From contig OX243812.1 in assembly GCA_945859605.1 (NCBI GenBank), forward strand, positions 45,912,846 to 45,976,845: a stretch of DNA of 64,000 nt, in the 5' to 3' direction. This document shows, piece after piece, positions 45,905 through 57,473 of the stretch (within the stretch, counting starts at the first letter, position 1; each line of letters opens with the position of its first letter). A model generated the notes under the pieces. That model saw only the letters and a list, made by a program, of their open reading frames with translations, did no database searches and had not been told where the DNA came from. The DNA comes from Lumbricus rubellus. Taxonomy: Eukaryota; Annelida; Clitellata; Crassiclitellata; Lumbricidae. The position numbers and the translations under genes were made by a program.

Positions 45905-46084
45905 CCATATTATTTCAAAAATACTTGAATGAATGACTGTATTATTATATTATCGCTTTTTACAAAGTTATAATTTCAGAAAAACACTGAGTCACTGACG
46001 AAGCCTGGACTCCTATAGTTTCTCTTCTGGGATTGGTGGTTCTTTCATGAGCTGTGATTGGTTGAGCTAAAATTAGTATGACAG

Positions 46085-47548
46085 TTTTTATGCCTCAGCA
46101 AAAACCACGTGATCCCACCGGCCTGCTCATCCCATACTCTCCAGACAAAGGAGTCATCACCTGTTATGAAACATTCAGTAACCAAATCAATTTCTCTAAA
46201 TTAAAAAAATGTAGCTGCAGTCAGTCTTTTTTCCTCATAGTTGGCCTATATAGGCTATATTTTTACGCAGTGAGGCGATGATACCTCAGGCGTAAATGGA
46301 TTAGCGTATACCGAAATCTGGTTCTGCTGACATGTAGCGAGGTGTGCAATGTCTCTGGAGTGACAAGTGTCGGTTATGAGGCAAGCAGATGTGGGCAAGA
46401 AGTGTTGAATGTTAGAACCTAATCCTGTGACCAGTCGTTTAGATGATTGATTGGCTAGATCTATATATCATCCGGCTGTTGATTTTTCTTGCACCTTTAT
46501 CTTTCTCCATCAGCAACCATCTTTGTCATTGATCGTCAAAATACGAATGAAGTGTAGGCCAACCAAGCGAAAACACTTTCTGAATATAGTTTGTACCGTA
46601 GTCTTGAACATAAATTTTAAGTGATGATATTAGTCTTATATAGGCCTACTTCAGTAACTAGGTTAATTCAGATTTTTGTTGTGTTTAATTTCGAGCTTGC
46701 GTTAGGCCTTGCTCGGATCATTTAACGAGGTTGACATGAGACATACTATTACAGGACTATAAATCAAAAAGCAAATACAATATTCTTTTATTTCAACAAA
46801 ACTTATGACATGGGCCCTAATGTCTAACGAACTGGGGCAGTATTGCGGGGGCATGTAGAATGTATCCCGATCTGTGACCAGGTGTCATTAAGATAATATT
46901 CGGATATCTTTATCAGGCATCCTGCTATCCTGCCTCAATGAGGCAAAGCCTGTGCACGCGAAATGAAGATATTGCCTGATTGTTATTAGATAAAAAAAAT
47001 TCTGTCTAGTTTAATCCAATGTGATGCATGTAATTTTCAGATCAGGCAAGCAAGAGCGTGAGGGAGGAAGATTTTGGTGGAGCTGGTGGTGTGAGGGATA
47101 AAGATCCTAATCAAGTATAGGAAGATCATTGGCTAATGAGTAATAAGTGTAGTGGGATGTGACCGGAATTCCGTACACACTCGATGTCTATCGTTCACCG
47201 GCGTCGTGCGTCGTCACCGACTACGGAGTCAAGCACGATTCTATTGGCTCAACGCCGTTAAGTCGACTATAATTATTATAGAGGTATTGAACGAATCTTA
47301 GGAGACAACGAGGGAACGAAAGAAATAGACGTAGATGAATGTAGCCTATAGGGCCTACCGGAAAAACCCAAAATAAAAGCGAAAGATCAAAATCGAACAG
47401 ATGAGTGAAGCGAACAATAGAAATTTGCGAAAGCCAGTGTTGAACATAATGGAGAAATTAAGTTAACGTAAAAGACATAGGGGCCTACAAATAAACAAAA
47501 TGAGTAAAAACATACAACGAATCAGCTGCATCTATAGACTTGTCTTGT
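46085..47548. other. About 1.5 kb without a supported gene
   Basis: AT-rich DNA beyond the right end of the P-like element. No gene, inverted-repeat ends or tandem repeat recognised. Confidence 0.4.
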
Positions 47549-47574
47549 TTGTTCATCTGTTGATAGATGAACAA
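47549..47574. repeat. 10-bp-stem hairpin beside the foldback element
   Basis: ttgttcatct and agatgaacaa are perfect inverted repeats with a six-base loop gttgat. Confidence 0.8.
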
Positions 47575-47576
47575 TA

Positions 47577-47837
47577 GACACTCCAGAATCAACCGTTTAT
47601 GCAGGACTGACCGATCTTGACGTTTTGCCTAATTTCATTCCACCAAAAACTATTTGAAAAGGATGGGCTCTTCAAAAATGAATAAGCATGGTTTTATAGT
47701 CTCTTCGTCGTCGACTAAGAAGAGGCTATAAAACCATGCTTATTCAGTTTTGAAGAGCCAATAGTTTTTGGTGGAATGAAATTATGCAAAACGTCAAGTT
47801 CGGTCAGTCCTGCACAAACGGTTGATTATGGAGTGTC
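47577..47837. mobile_element. Foldback MITE
   Basis: The two arms, gacactccagaatcaaccg... and its reverse complement ending ...cggttgattatggagtgtc, pair along almost their whole length of about 115 bp each. They leave only a short loop around cgtcgtcgac (about 47707). I found no convincing target duplication. It has no coding capacity. Confidence 0.85.
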
Positions 47838-49336
47838 AACTCATTTGCCTGATACTCCTTTTTTATTCTTTCAGATTTCACTATTTCATGGTTGGCTAAA
47901 TCTGTCTTCGTAATATACCGTTGGATTAGGTTCACTGCTCCTCAGCCAAATGATCGTTAGACTTCTCTGGACACGCTTCTTCTCATCTTTTGAGGTCGTT
48001 CATCTAAACAAAGAATTAAGATGGCGTCTCAAGCGTTCGATCATTTCGTAAAGATGCAGACGACAGTCAATCAATCAAGATGAATTATTATTATTAATCT
48101 TGTGTTAATATCGTCTGCTGCACAGTTGTTTGTCGCTAAATCAAATTATGTTTGATGAGGATCTGCAGGGACGAAGGCGTTGTATATTTTGTTGGCGAGT
48201 CTAATGTATACGACTATGTTTGTCAGAGACATCAGTTGGGTCTTTGTTGCCAGAGTAGGAGAAGAAAAAGAATGAAGAAGAGAGTTAGGAGGCTTTGTGA
48301 TATACTCCATCAAGGTCTGGAATGCCACTAACGCCCGGCTGGAGAGAATTCCTCTACTCGTCGGCCATGATAATTGGCTGTGTATCATCAGCATACTAAT
48401 GAGTGACCAGTGACCACCAACTCAACCACCTCCTCCATCTCCTCCACCGCCTCCTCCTCTTCCTCATCCTCCTCCTCCATTGCATATATGATAATCCCCA
48501 TGAAGCGCAAACAACGCACAATTACGCCACTCTTGAATTGAATATGCAATTATGCATAACGCAGGATATTATCATCAGATGCGGAATCCTGTGGCGGCGG
48601 ATCAGGAGTTTGGTTGGAGCAACGGTTCGACCGGCAGCAGCAGGGAGGGACATCGTGTTTAACCGGGGATTATTTGACAGATCTCTCCATCCGATTCGTG
48701 TTTAATTAATCGCAGTTGAAATGCTGCTGTGCTTTCACTGAATATGCGCTATATGTATACGACGAGGCCTGGCTCTCTCCTCCGTGTCGGGGATCACAAA
48801 TTTATGCGAGACACCGTTGACAAATCTCGCTTGTACAATGTACAATTGTACAGGCAAACATGATGTTAATATTTCTGTCCTATTTACAACCCATTCTGCA
48901 AAATGGAAACTATTAGAACATTGCACGAAGGTTGGCGATGTATGGCGCTGTAGAATATGCTTTGTTGGACTGGATGCAACTATATATTTATATATATTAA
49001 TTATATATATATATTTGCACCTGTCAGCCACAGTCTGTTTCATCACCTAAGAAAATGACAGTTTTATATACTATATATACTGCATGCACCACGTGTCCAC
49101 ATCACACAGACCTCAATATAAGATCGTTGCCACCGTGGTCCACATCCTAAGGCTAAGTGCCAAACTAAGCAAAAGGTTTTAATGGTGGTTCTTTAGCACG
49201 TCATGTGCTCTTATGGTTACGGCGGATGAAAGACGGCGACGGTGTCTCTAATAAAGATGGCGGCATCAAAAGACAGGTATATAAATAATGTATCCTACAT
49301 ATATACATGTATATATTATATTATACATAATATATA
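47838..49336. other. About 1.5 kb without a supported gene
   Basis: Contains a ctcct-rich stretch (48425-48480) and AT-rich palindromic tata repeats (48980-49015, 49280-49336). No recognisable gene. Confidence 0.4.
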
Positions 49337-50302
49337 CACTGTGTCCGGAAAAAAAACAACCAGTTTTGTAAATATGAAAATAAATAGTAAATATTCATCG
49401 ATTTTCACAATTCAAACACCATTTTAATCCTGACATATTTCTCTAACAATTGTGAAAATATAAAAGTTCCAGTCCAAATAATGACGTCATAATGACGTCA
49501 GTTGCATCAAAATGCATATAGCCGGCCATTCATGCATGGTTCGGTTGGTATTATTGGCTTTTGGTAAAACGGAAATCCGTTTAATAGAACCAGAAGTGAA
49601 AATAAATGCAGCTTATTAGAGGGATTGTCTGCTCTATAAAAAAGTGGTGCCTGATATCCGAGAATATTCGGAACAATAGCCTACACATTTCAACAAAATA
49701 GCGCTTCAGCTCACTGAGTTCGTGAATCTGTTGATCTGTTGACTAAAAAGACTCGGAATTCATTCATCTTAATCTTTGGCCGCAAAACGGCCGCCCGCTT
49801 AAATCCCACTGATAATAAGAGTTGGAGATTGATGGAGGAGAAGGTGCAGGCTACAAGACAAGGATAAGAGACATTGAAGAACTCCGTAAGCGAATTGTTA
49901 ACGCCTCGGAGGTTTTGATAAGCTGGTTATCGATGCTGCTGTTGGGTATTAGCGCGACCCTTTTGACGCTTATGTTGAAGCCAAAGGTGTACTCCTTGAC
50001 CACAAATTGCAGTCTGACATAATTCAGATATAAAAATAAAATTAAACTTACATTTATTATTGATAAATTACATGATAAAATATTGAAATTGTGGATGATT
50101 TTGCGCATTTATCTCTTAAATTTGACTTTTTGTGCAAATGACGTCATTATGACGTCATTATTTGGACTGGAACTTTTATATTTTCACAGTTGTTAGAGAA
50201 ATATGTCAGGATTAAAATGGTGTTTGAATTGTGAAAATCGATGAATATTTACTATTTATTTTCATATTTACAAAACTGGTTGTTTTTTTTCCGGACACAG
50301 TG
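49337..50302. mobile_element. Mariner-like deletion element (TIR CACTGTGTCCGG)
   Basis: Begins CACTGTGTCCGGAAAAAAAA and ends with its reverse complement, TA on both sides. TIRs are about 165 bp and include tgacgtcattatgacgtca near their inner ends. It shares CACTGTGTCC and an atcgattttca phrase with 54392-54796, so these belong to one family. It keeps a C-terminal transposase remnant at 49850-50020. Confidence 0.9.
49850..50020 (+). pseudogene. C-terminal remnant of a mariner-type transposase
   Basis: The reading TRIRDIEELRKRIVNA is typical of the final helix region of mariner-type transposases. The continuation needs a frame change (AKG.....HKL appears in another frame at about 49980-50010). 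It is a degraded fragment inside the TIR-bounded element. Confidence 0.6.
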
Positions 50303-51219
50303 TATATATTATACATGATGTGCATGTCGACACCGGTTGAAGACGGAACGCAGAAAGTCAAGAAGAAACGATGAAAACACAAGCAAAGGAAACGAAAGGA
50401 AACCAGATTAATCCTGAAAAGGTGAAAGCTCATTAGGTGTTATTTAGTTGTTGCTATTGATCGTGAATTTTGCTGTCCTATCCAATCCAGTCATGAAGTA
50501 CGTGATTAGAATTTCTGGCCCTTCAATGAATTGCTTTCTTACTTATATTCGCAGTTTCGCACACGCTTTCAACCAGTGTTCAGTAGGACCTCACATAGGT
50601 CTATATACATTATAAAGGGAGTAGATCATTTGTGCCTGGTAGTCAAGTGGTTAGCATACTGTACTGCTAAAAAATAGGTAGGTCTATGAGGTTTGGAACC
50701 TGCACTGGCTGCTAGAGCAGAATCGTTTTGAAGCTTCGTCTTCACTTGCGCGAATTCATTTCAGATCTGTTGTTATTCTTGTTTTATTAATTTTTCCAGA
50801 AGTATACAGGATCCCTCAGGGACTTCAATAATTAATTATCTAGTAGAAAATAAAAAGTTTGGATTGTCACTAATCATCTGCAACAGCATTATAGCGTTGT
50901 AGGCAATCATCAACGAGATACGTTGGAACAAAAATGCTGTTTCCCGTGGGTAATCCGTTTCTATTTTTTATTCTTATTTTATTTTTATTATTATGTGTTT
51001 TGTTTCTAATCATCAGTGATGCATTGTTGACATGTGGAGTTCCGGGTGTAGGACATTAACCTTTGAACAAAACACGGACAACTCTAAGACAAAATCCCCC
51101 GGACAACCCCAAGGCATGCAGGACAAAAAACCGGGTAGAACATACATTGCGTATAAGTGGTAATCCTCTGAAAGGCGGTCCTAAGTTCAAAATAATCTGT
51201 TTATCGTAGCCTACACAAG
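50303..51219. other. Interval without a gene; holds a tRNA-like SINE head
   Basis: AT-rich DNA. The only structure I can support is the SINE-like head at 50636-50715. Confidence 0.4.
50636..50715 (+). mobile_element. tRNA-like SINE head
   Basis: A-box-like tggtagtcaagtggttagcat and a B-box-like ggtttggaacc about 30 bases later. The arms do not make a tRNA cloverleaf, so a SINE or degraded tRNA is more likely than a functional gene. Confidence 0.5.
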
Positions 51220-52509
51220 CAGTGGCGTAACAATAGGGTAAACTGGGTACACAAAGTATAGGGCTCCCGAGTGTAGAGGCCCCAGAGGGGCCCCCGAGTT
51301 TGCAAGACTCCGAAAAAATATGTGATGCGATCCGTCAAAAGGAAGCTAATGTCGTAAAGTCTAAAATGACATTTTTATACCGTATTAAACAGTAAATAAT
51401 TCCCTTTAAACAAGCCCTATTTGGATAAAATATCTTGATATTTGACCGAATTGTGAATATTTTAGTGCCGGAAACTGTGATAATGCAGTTTTCGGGAAAC
51501 GCGAGGCAAAGGTGATCAGCCTAGTTTCGTTTGTTTATTAGGGCTGCCTCTATGTTCTGCTTATTATCATGGCCGGAAAATAATTAGCATAATTTATTTG
51601 ACCACCATTTGTTAGCCCAGAGTCTCAGCTTTCAGAAGATACCAAGTTAAATAGGGGTGAAAGGTTATAATGACCGACGGCAATGATTTGAATACGCACT
51701 ACAAAGTCCGATTTTGACACTTTGAAAAGATACAACATTCACAAATAAAATTAGTACAAAATATTTGCAGACGGATTTTAGCTTTAGCTTTGATACTTGG
51801 CGAATAATTACAAAATACAGTGTACTATATGAAAATGCAAAAAAGTAAAAATCGACCATTAGGCCTATCTCAAAATGCTACCGTGCGACATACCCCATTT
51901 TCCAAGATCGCATCACAATTATGTTAAATAAATATTGTAGTAGACTAAGTAGACGGTACCGTAACCGTGTCAGACCCTCAGTAGTCAGTACGGTTACCCA
52001 AGAACCCGTCAAGTTCCGTCAACCCGACACGACGCGACGAGTCGGACTCGGAGACGCCCAGCTCCAGCAGTGCACAGCCCTAATGTTTAATTAGTGATAA
52101 CTTTCCGGTCCCGGAAATGGCGTCATTGCATTTGCATGGTGTTGACATTATTTTAGAGAAACTTATTTCCGTGAAATAAATTGCGCATCTCATTGGAAAA
52201 AAGAGTTCTGGGTTTTGACTGAATGACTTCACACTATAGCAAAAGACTTCAACCAAACCTTACATACCGTAGGCCGTTAAGGCCAGCCTATACTTAACTT
52301 TAGTCGCACATGTCATAGGCTAATTGTCATTTCAACTTTGTTAGGAACTTACAGTTTACTGTAATTTGTACTTGTATCTTGTTCATATAGGCCTACATCA
52401 GCATTTCAGTAAATTAATAAGTAATAATACATTTCAATAAGTACCGTAGAGAGAGGGCCCCACCTTCATATTTTGTGTAGGGGCCCCCGAGTTCCTAGTT
52501 ACGCCACTG
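51220..52509. mobile_element. hAT-like transposon (TIR CAGTGGCGTAAC)
   Basis: Ends CAGTGGCGTAAC and TTACGCCACTG with the exact 8-bp duplication TACACAAG (51212-51219, 52510-52517). Both subterminal regions carry ggggcccccgagt (about 51284 and 52481), pairing as further inverted or direct similarity. No transposase is readable in its 1290 bases. Confidence 0.9.
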
Positions 52510-52519
52510 TACACAAGTA

Positions 52520-52860
52520 GGATTGATGTTAAGAATTCTCGCTAAATAGAAGTCGGATTGATATTGATACAAATCCTATTTACTTAAAATTTAAATGGAA
52601 GCTTGATTGATGAAAAAATTCTTGCTTAAATAGAAGATGGATTGATGAAAAATAAATAAAATTATACGGTAATTATTATCTAAATAGAAATTGGATTGAT
52701 AAAACAAGAAATTGTTGCTATGTAAATAGATGCTGGACTGATGAAAAGAATGAAGTTTTTCTAAATGGAAGCTGGATTGATAAAACAATAATTGTTATCT
52801 GAATAGAAATTGGATTAAAATCAACTGTTGCTATTTAAATAGAAGCTGGGTTGATGAGCG
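52520..52860. repeat. Irregular array of TAAATAGAAGCTGGATTGATGAAA units
   Basis: At least eight units of aaatagaag.(t)ggattgat are spaced irregularly (about 35-60 bp) with aattgttgct- and aataaa-type spacers. It abuts the hAT-like element's right target duplication. The same unit is the core of the elements at 15847-17333 and 45486-45904, but here I see no inverted-repeat ends. Confidence 0.8.
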
Positions 52861-53277
52861 CGTTTCATCATTTGACTATACAGAAATAGGCTATTTGCAC
52901 ATGGATGGTTTACGGTTGTTTTTTTCTAGGCTAGATCGAGGAAAGGGGGGTTGTCCGGGGTCGTGTCCGGGTGTTTTGTCCAGGAGGGTTTGGCCGGAAT
53001 TAATGTCCTCCCCCCCCCCATGGAGTTGCACAGGTCACCGTGCATTACTCTATGTGTTTACACTGTATAGGCCTACACAATATCGCTCCAATTATAGGCA
53101 TCATTCTCTGCAATCATTATTATGCTGATGATACTCAAATATACATTCCATTCAACAGTTTTTAAAACCATTCTCCTGTAGAGCTTTTAGGAGGTTGCGC
53201 TCCAGAATGAATCTGAATGATGGTCAATAAACTCGTCGTTTAGTATCACATAGGCTATCCTACATGACTTGCGTTCT

Positions 53278-53308
53278 TCCGTAATCTGTAATCTGTAATC
53301 TGTAATCT
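53278..53308. repeat. 7-bp tandem repeat (gtaatct)n
   Basis: Four consecutive gtaatct units. Confidence 0.9.
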
Positions 53309-53594
53309 TCTGGACGCTGCTGTGAGTCTACTGTGTCTGCAGTTTGTTAACGAGTATGTAGACTTCACATAGTTACGATATCGTCAAGGATCAAGGCCAA
53401 CGCAAAGACATTTTTTCGAGATATAGCATTATAGCCTATACTTAAAGATTGTGTGTGAGAGTATTATAGTCCTCTGTCTTATCTGGGACGATCCGTCCCA
53501 GATAAGACTCAAAAATTCAAATTTGAATCTCGTCTGTGAAGACTTTGCAAAACTTCGGAGATCTGCCACTTGTTGATTTCTAATTTAAACATTT

Positions 53595-53720
53595 ATGATA
53601 CATCTATGATACATCTATGATACATCTATGATACATCTATGATACATCTATAAATATATATATACATATGATACATCTATGATACATCTATGATACATCT
53701 ATGATACATCTATGATACAT
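53595..53720. repeat. 11-bp tandem repeat (tgatacatcta)n
   Basis: About ten units of tgatacatcta with a short tatata interruption near 53655. Confidence 0.95.
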
Positions 53721-54391
53721 TACAACGAATTAACGATATAGTGCAGTCTATTTTATATGGCATAAAATCTAAGTGCATTATTTTCAAATCAGTATTGCAG
53801 CTCACTCAAGTATAGGCTATGTATGCCAATTGGTGGCTAAAATACATCACTCAGATATTTTTAGGCACTGACGATGATGCATATACATGTATAATACATA
53901 GGCCTACTCCTGTCTTGCCTTCCGTCCCCAATTACTGTCCACATGTCTACTTTCTACACTCTTTTATACTCTTTCCTGTACGATGGCCTATCCATACATG
54001 CATCTACAATCGTTCGACCCAGGTCATGATATTGGCAATTTAGCATGCTCTCTCGTATTGCATTTGTACAATGTAGGTCTACGATTGATTCGATCAATCT
54101 GTCATATTTTGCTTTCATTGGTCCATTATTGGTTGGCTGCTGCTGTATATAGTGTCTGCAGTCCGTGTGTCTCGGCTTTCCTTTCATGATCGTCGTTGTC
54201 GATATGCTCAACATTGATCAAAGTATGATCATTGTGAAAGAGTGCAGCGTGGTCTAGAATCGAGATTCTCAACTTCGTTATTCCATCGCAATTCTGGCTC
54301 TTATTATCGTAATCGTAATCGTAAACTTATACAGACCGATGCACATTATGCAGAGTATACAGAGCGTTGCATGCATCAGCCAACAATAATA

Positions 54392-54796
54392 CACTGTGTC
54401 CCAATAAATCGGGCGCCCTTTTTATAATGTGAATAAAACAGGTAAATCTTAATCGATTTTCAAAATTTCAAAACTGTTTTTATCCTGAGATAATTATCTT
54501 ACACCGAGTCAAATATGAAGTTTCTGGCATGAATATTGACGTCACAATTACGTCATTTGCATCAGAGAATTCAAGTGTTAAATACCGAACACAACGATTT
54601 TTGTTGACATTTGGTTTCGATATGTTAATTAACGACGTCATTATGACGTAATTTTTTAGTGAGGGCCGTTTATTAATTACCAATTTGTAGATAATTATCT
54701 CAGGATAAAAACAGTTTTGAAATTTTGAAAATCGATGAATATTTACCAGTTTTATTCGCATTATAAAAAGGGTGCCCGATTTATTGGGACACAGTG
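54392..54796. mobile_element. Mariner-like MITE (TIR CACTGTGTCCCA)
   Basis: 405 bp, starts CACTGTGTCCCAATAAATCG and ends with its reverse complement, TA on both sides. The TIR runs about 108 bp. An inner tgacgtca/attacgtca motif recalls the 49337-50302 element. No coding capacity. Confidence 0.92.
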
Positions 54797-54920
54797 TATA
54801 ATGTATATGCGCCTGCATCATGCATGGCTATTTCCCGATAGCCAATCCTTAACATCTCCGTCCAGAACGATCTGCGATTCCTTAAGCTGCATGACTTAAG
54901 AGTACTTCTCAAAGCTCCGA

Positions 54921-54980
54921 TTGTTCTCCTGTGTTCTCCTGTGTTCTCCTGTGTTCTCCTGTGTTCTCCTGTGTTCTCCT
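54921..54980. repeat. 10-bp tandem repeat (gtgttctcct)n
   Basis: Six consecutive units, the first with t for g. Confidence 0.95.
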
Positions 54981-55079
54981 GTGCTTTTCGTCCTCATTCG
55001 CTTCGCTTAGCAGCCTGCAATAATAATTTGTCAGTGAATATAAGCTGCGATAATTCTCTGTGGGACGTTGTGGTGTAAG

Positions 55080-55165
55080 TGGACCGCGCTGGTGTAGCGA
55101 TATGGGCAATGCCCTGTAACCGAAAGGCCGCAGTTCGAATTTACGACATGAGCTACATGTAAGCC
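55080..55165 (+). mobile_element. tRNA-like SINE head
   Basis: gaccgcgctggtgtagcg, then about 35 bases on, ccgcagttcgaattt, which resembles a B box. It sits next to the 3' end of the LINE fragment at 55190 and could be part of a SINE that shares that LINE's tail. Weak evidence. Confidence 0.4.
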
Positions 55166-55189
55166 TACATGTATACGTCTTCTTCCTCT

Positions 55190-55545
55190 TTAGGTTTGCT
55201 GCCTCTCCGCAGGTCCAGATGCCCAACGACGCCACTCTTCTCGATGTTGTGCTTTTTCTTTGAGTTTTCCATATCCATCCTCCATCATCCAGTCCAAGAA
55301 CTTTTCCCTAGGTCTTCCCCTTCCCCTCTTCCCCTCCATTTTGCCCTTCACTATGTCTCTTTGCAAAGAGTTGCCTCTCAGTACATGTCCTATCCAGTTC
55401 TTTTGCCTTGTTCTAATTGTATTCATCAAGGATCTTTCCTCTTCAACCTTCTTCAGTACTTCTTCATTTGATTTATGCATGCTCTGTCCAGCTAACCCTT
55501 TCCATCCTTCTCCATATCCACATCTCGAACGCTTCTATGTATACA
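55190..55545 (-). pseudogene. 3' end of a LINE ORF2 (endonuclease-reverse transcriptase tail)
   Basis: The minus strand reads [19 protein letters not shown], an in-frame stop, then [53 protein letters not shown] and a terminal [13 protein letters not shown]. This is the familiar C-terminal tail of many animal non-LTR retrotransposon proteins (after the reverse transcriptase domain). The internal stop and missing 5' part make it a dead, 5'-truncated copy. The clade cannot be fixed from the tail alone. Confidence 0.82.
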
Positions 55546-55687
55546 CAGTGTATGTTAATAGCTGTCCTGGAAAAGCTGCGCATTCCCTATTATTATTGTC
55601 TGCGTGTAAGGTACATAACCGGAAACCCCATCACTAATCTCCGCCGTCCATGATAGCATAGCACCAATTAATATACATGCCTTCGAG

Positions 55688-55810
55688 CAGAGACCTCATC
55701 ATTATCTTTATCCTCATCATTATCCTCATCATCGTCATCATCATCACCACCATCATCATCGTCGTCATCATCATCATCACTATCATCCTCAGTATCAGCT
55801 TCATGATGCA
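55688..55810. repeat. (ATC)n microsatellite
   Basis: Imperfect atc/cctcatt/gtc repeat. Confidence 0.9.
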
Positions 55811-56172
55811 TGTGCCCATCTTTATAAGCAAAGAGAATATCTTAAACAAGCATTACATTACAGTCTCTCAACAGCACGCACACGCAAACACATTCGCACA
55901 CACACATACACGCAAAGCATCAGTGTATATACATTGTGTGTTTTTAACTTGATGTTTGGAAAATGAAAGTCAATCTTCAGTTCCTTTCATCCGCTAAAAA
56001 TTGTCAGCTGAAGTGTGTCCGTAGGAAATAGATGAGCAATATGCTGCACAACGACTGGAAGGCAAGATCCATTATTAGCTTATTCAGCGTTTTAGTGATA
56101 CCAGTCAAGAAGGTCTGGATATAATATATAGGATTCCTTGTACCAGTAGACTAGTGAATTAAATGCTGCTAA

Positions 56173-56204
<32 letters not shown>

Positions 56205-57473
56205 ATAAGAATATTCTTTAATAGACCAAATTGACCAATTGCTATCCGCATTTTGGTGTAGGTCTACAGACATGGTATAACAAACAAACGTACATCATTT
56301 AACTACATTATATCCAATCAATGTCAAATGTTTTAAAATAGCACAAAATCCCAAGTCCAAAAATCAGTATAAATTAAAAAACTTATGTTCTTTTAATGAC
56401 CAACAGTTTATGCTGCACTTTGGTTTATGTAGCCTACGATATTTAAATAAGATAAAGCCTTCTTGTTAAAAACGATTTTCTCATTAGGTTGTCCGCCCTA
56501 GGGATAATTCGGCCATGTCGTCTTGGCCTCATGGAATAAGGCTGGGGCCTCAATGGTGGGAGGAGTGGGTTTAACACATGTCCTTGATTAAGTAAGATGG
56601 CATGCAGCGTGAATGATGATGAATGATTAGATTTGTTTCTTTCAAACTGACAAACTGAAGTGATTAAGTGATTAAGCTTACAATAATTCATAGTATGAAC
56701 AGATGATAGCAAGCTATTACACGATTCGAATTTAACTGTTGGCAGCCATGCAAGGCGTCCATCTCATCCTATACTGCTCATTTTACCAAAGCCATTTGCC
56801 GATTGGAAGGTTGAGTGGACATTTGGGAGTGTGGCGGGATGCGATTCGGCGTCCATGCATGCTATCTGAATTCACACCAGAGTGTTAACCATACATGCAT
56901 GTATACCCTAATGCATGATGACACGTAGATATGCCATTGCCAATACTGACATTGCATATTCGATTCGTTCGCTTATATTAACGAGAATTCGACTGAAGTG
57001 TCTCTGTGTCTGTGTGTGTGTAAGTCAGATGCATTGACATCCATCCAATCGCTCTATCCACGTCTTCATCAGTTGCGTCTTCAGAAAATCAACTGATCGC
57101 AATGACCGACACGTATAGGCCTGTCAACTATAACCCCCTCTCACCCCCCCCACACGCGTGTCACCTTCTATGTATACAACGCCCACTCTCTCGTCTTATA
57201 TATCGTCCCTGCAACTCATCTACTGCGTATGGATTCCACGCAGACCTCACTTCTGGTGGATATACTGGATAGTGTTGTGACTGTTGTCGGTATATAGGCC
57301 TACATGTAGACCTACATGTATTTAGATGCTACGTTCACATGCATATCATACATAGGATGCTGCTGCATTGAGTCTAATAATAATTGTGTGACGGGTTGTC
57401 AATTCGGATGAATCAGAAAGATATGCTGTTCCATGAATTGCGCCAGTTTTGAACTCGTCGTTTTCATTAGCAA
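55811..57473. other. About 1.7 kb without a supported gene
   Basis: Holds an (AAGAT)n repeat (56171-56210) and CA-rich bits (55875-55915). No recognisable gene. Confidence 0.4.
56171..56210. repeat. (AAGAT)n pentanucleotide repeat
   Basis: About seven units of ataag, the last ones interrupted by a gg. Confidence 0.95.

Larger units (their letters stand above)
40504..46076 (-). mobile_element. P-element-like DNA transposon (THAP9 type)
   Basis: About 5.6 kb bounded by imperfect 50-bp inverted repeats: left CTATTTTTAGCTCAGCCAAT and onward to about 40556; right, reversed, CTAATTTTAGCTCAACCAAT and onward from 46076 to about 46019. Each repeat holds two CCAATCACA-type motifs. TATGACAG occurs directly after the right end (46077-46084) and 22 bases before the left end (40474-40481), an 8-bp candidate target duplication as expected for P elements, though offset on the left. 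The element encodes a spliced THAP/P-type gene (minus strand) and has been hit by a hAT-like element (40587-41040), a 419-bp element (45486-45904) and a SINE (about 43510). Confidence 0.8.
52861..54391. other. About 1.5 kb without a supported gene
   Basis: Contains tandem repeats (53278-53308, 53595-53720) and a gggaggagg/cccccccc patch near 52950-53020. No recognisable gene. Confidence 0.4.

Noticed and set aside
47549..47574. Helitron 3' terminal hairpin
   Set aside because: The hairpin is right in size, but no CTRR end follows in the proper place and no Rep/helicase sequence is nearby.
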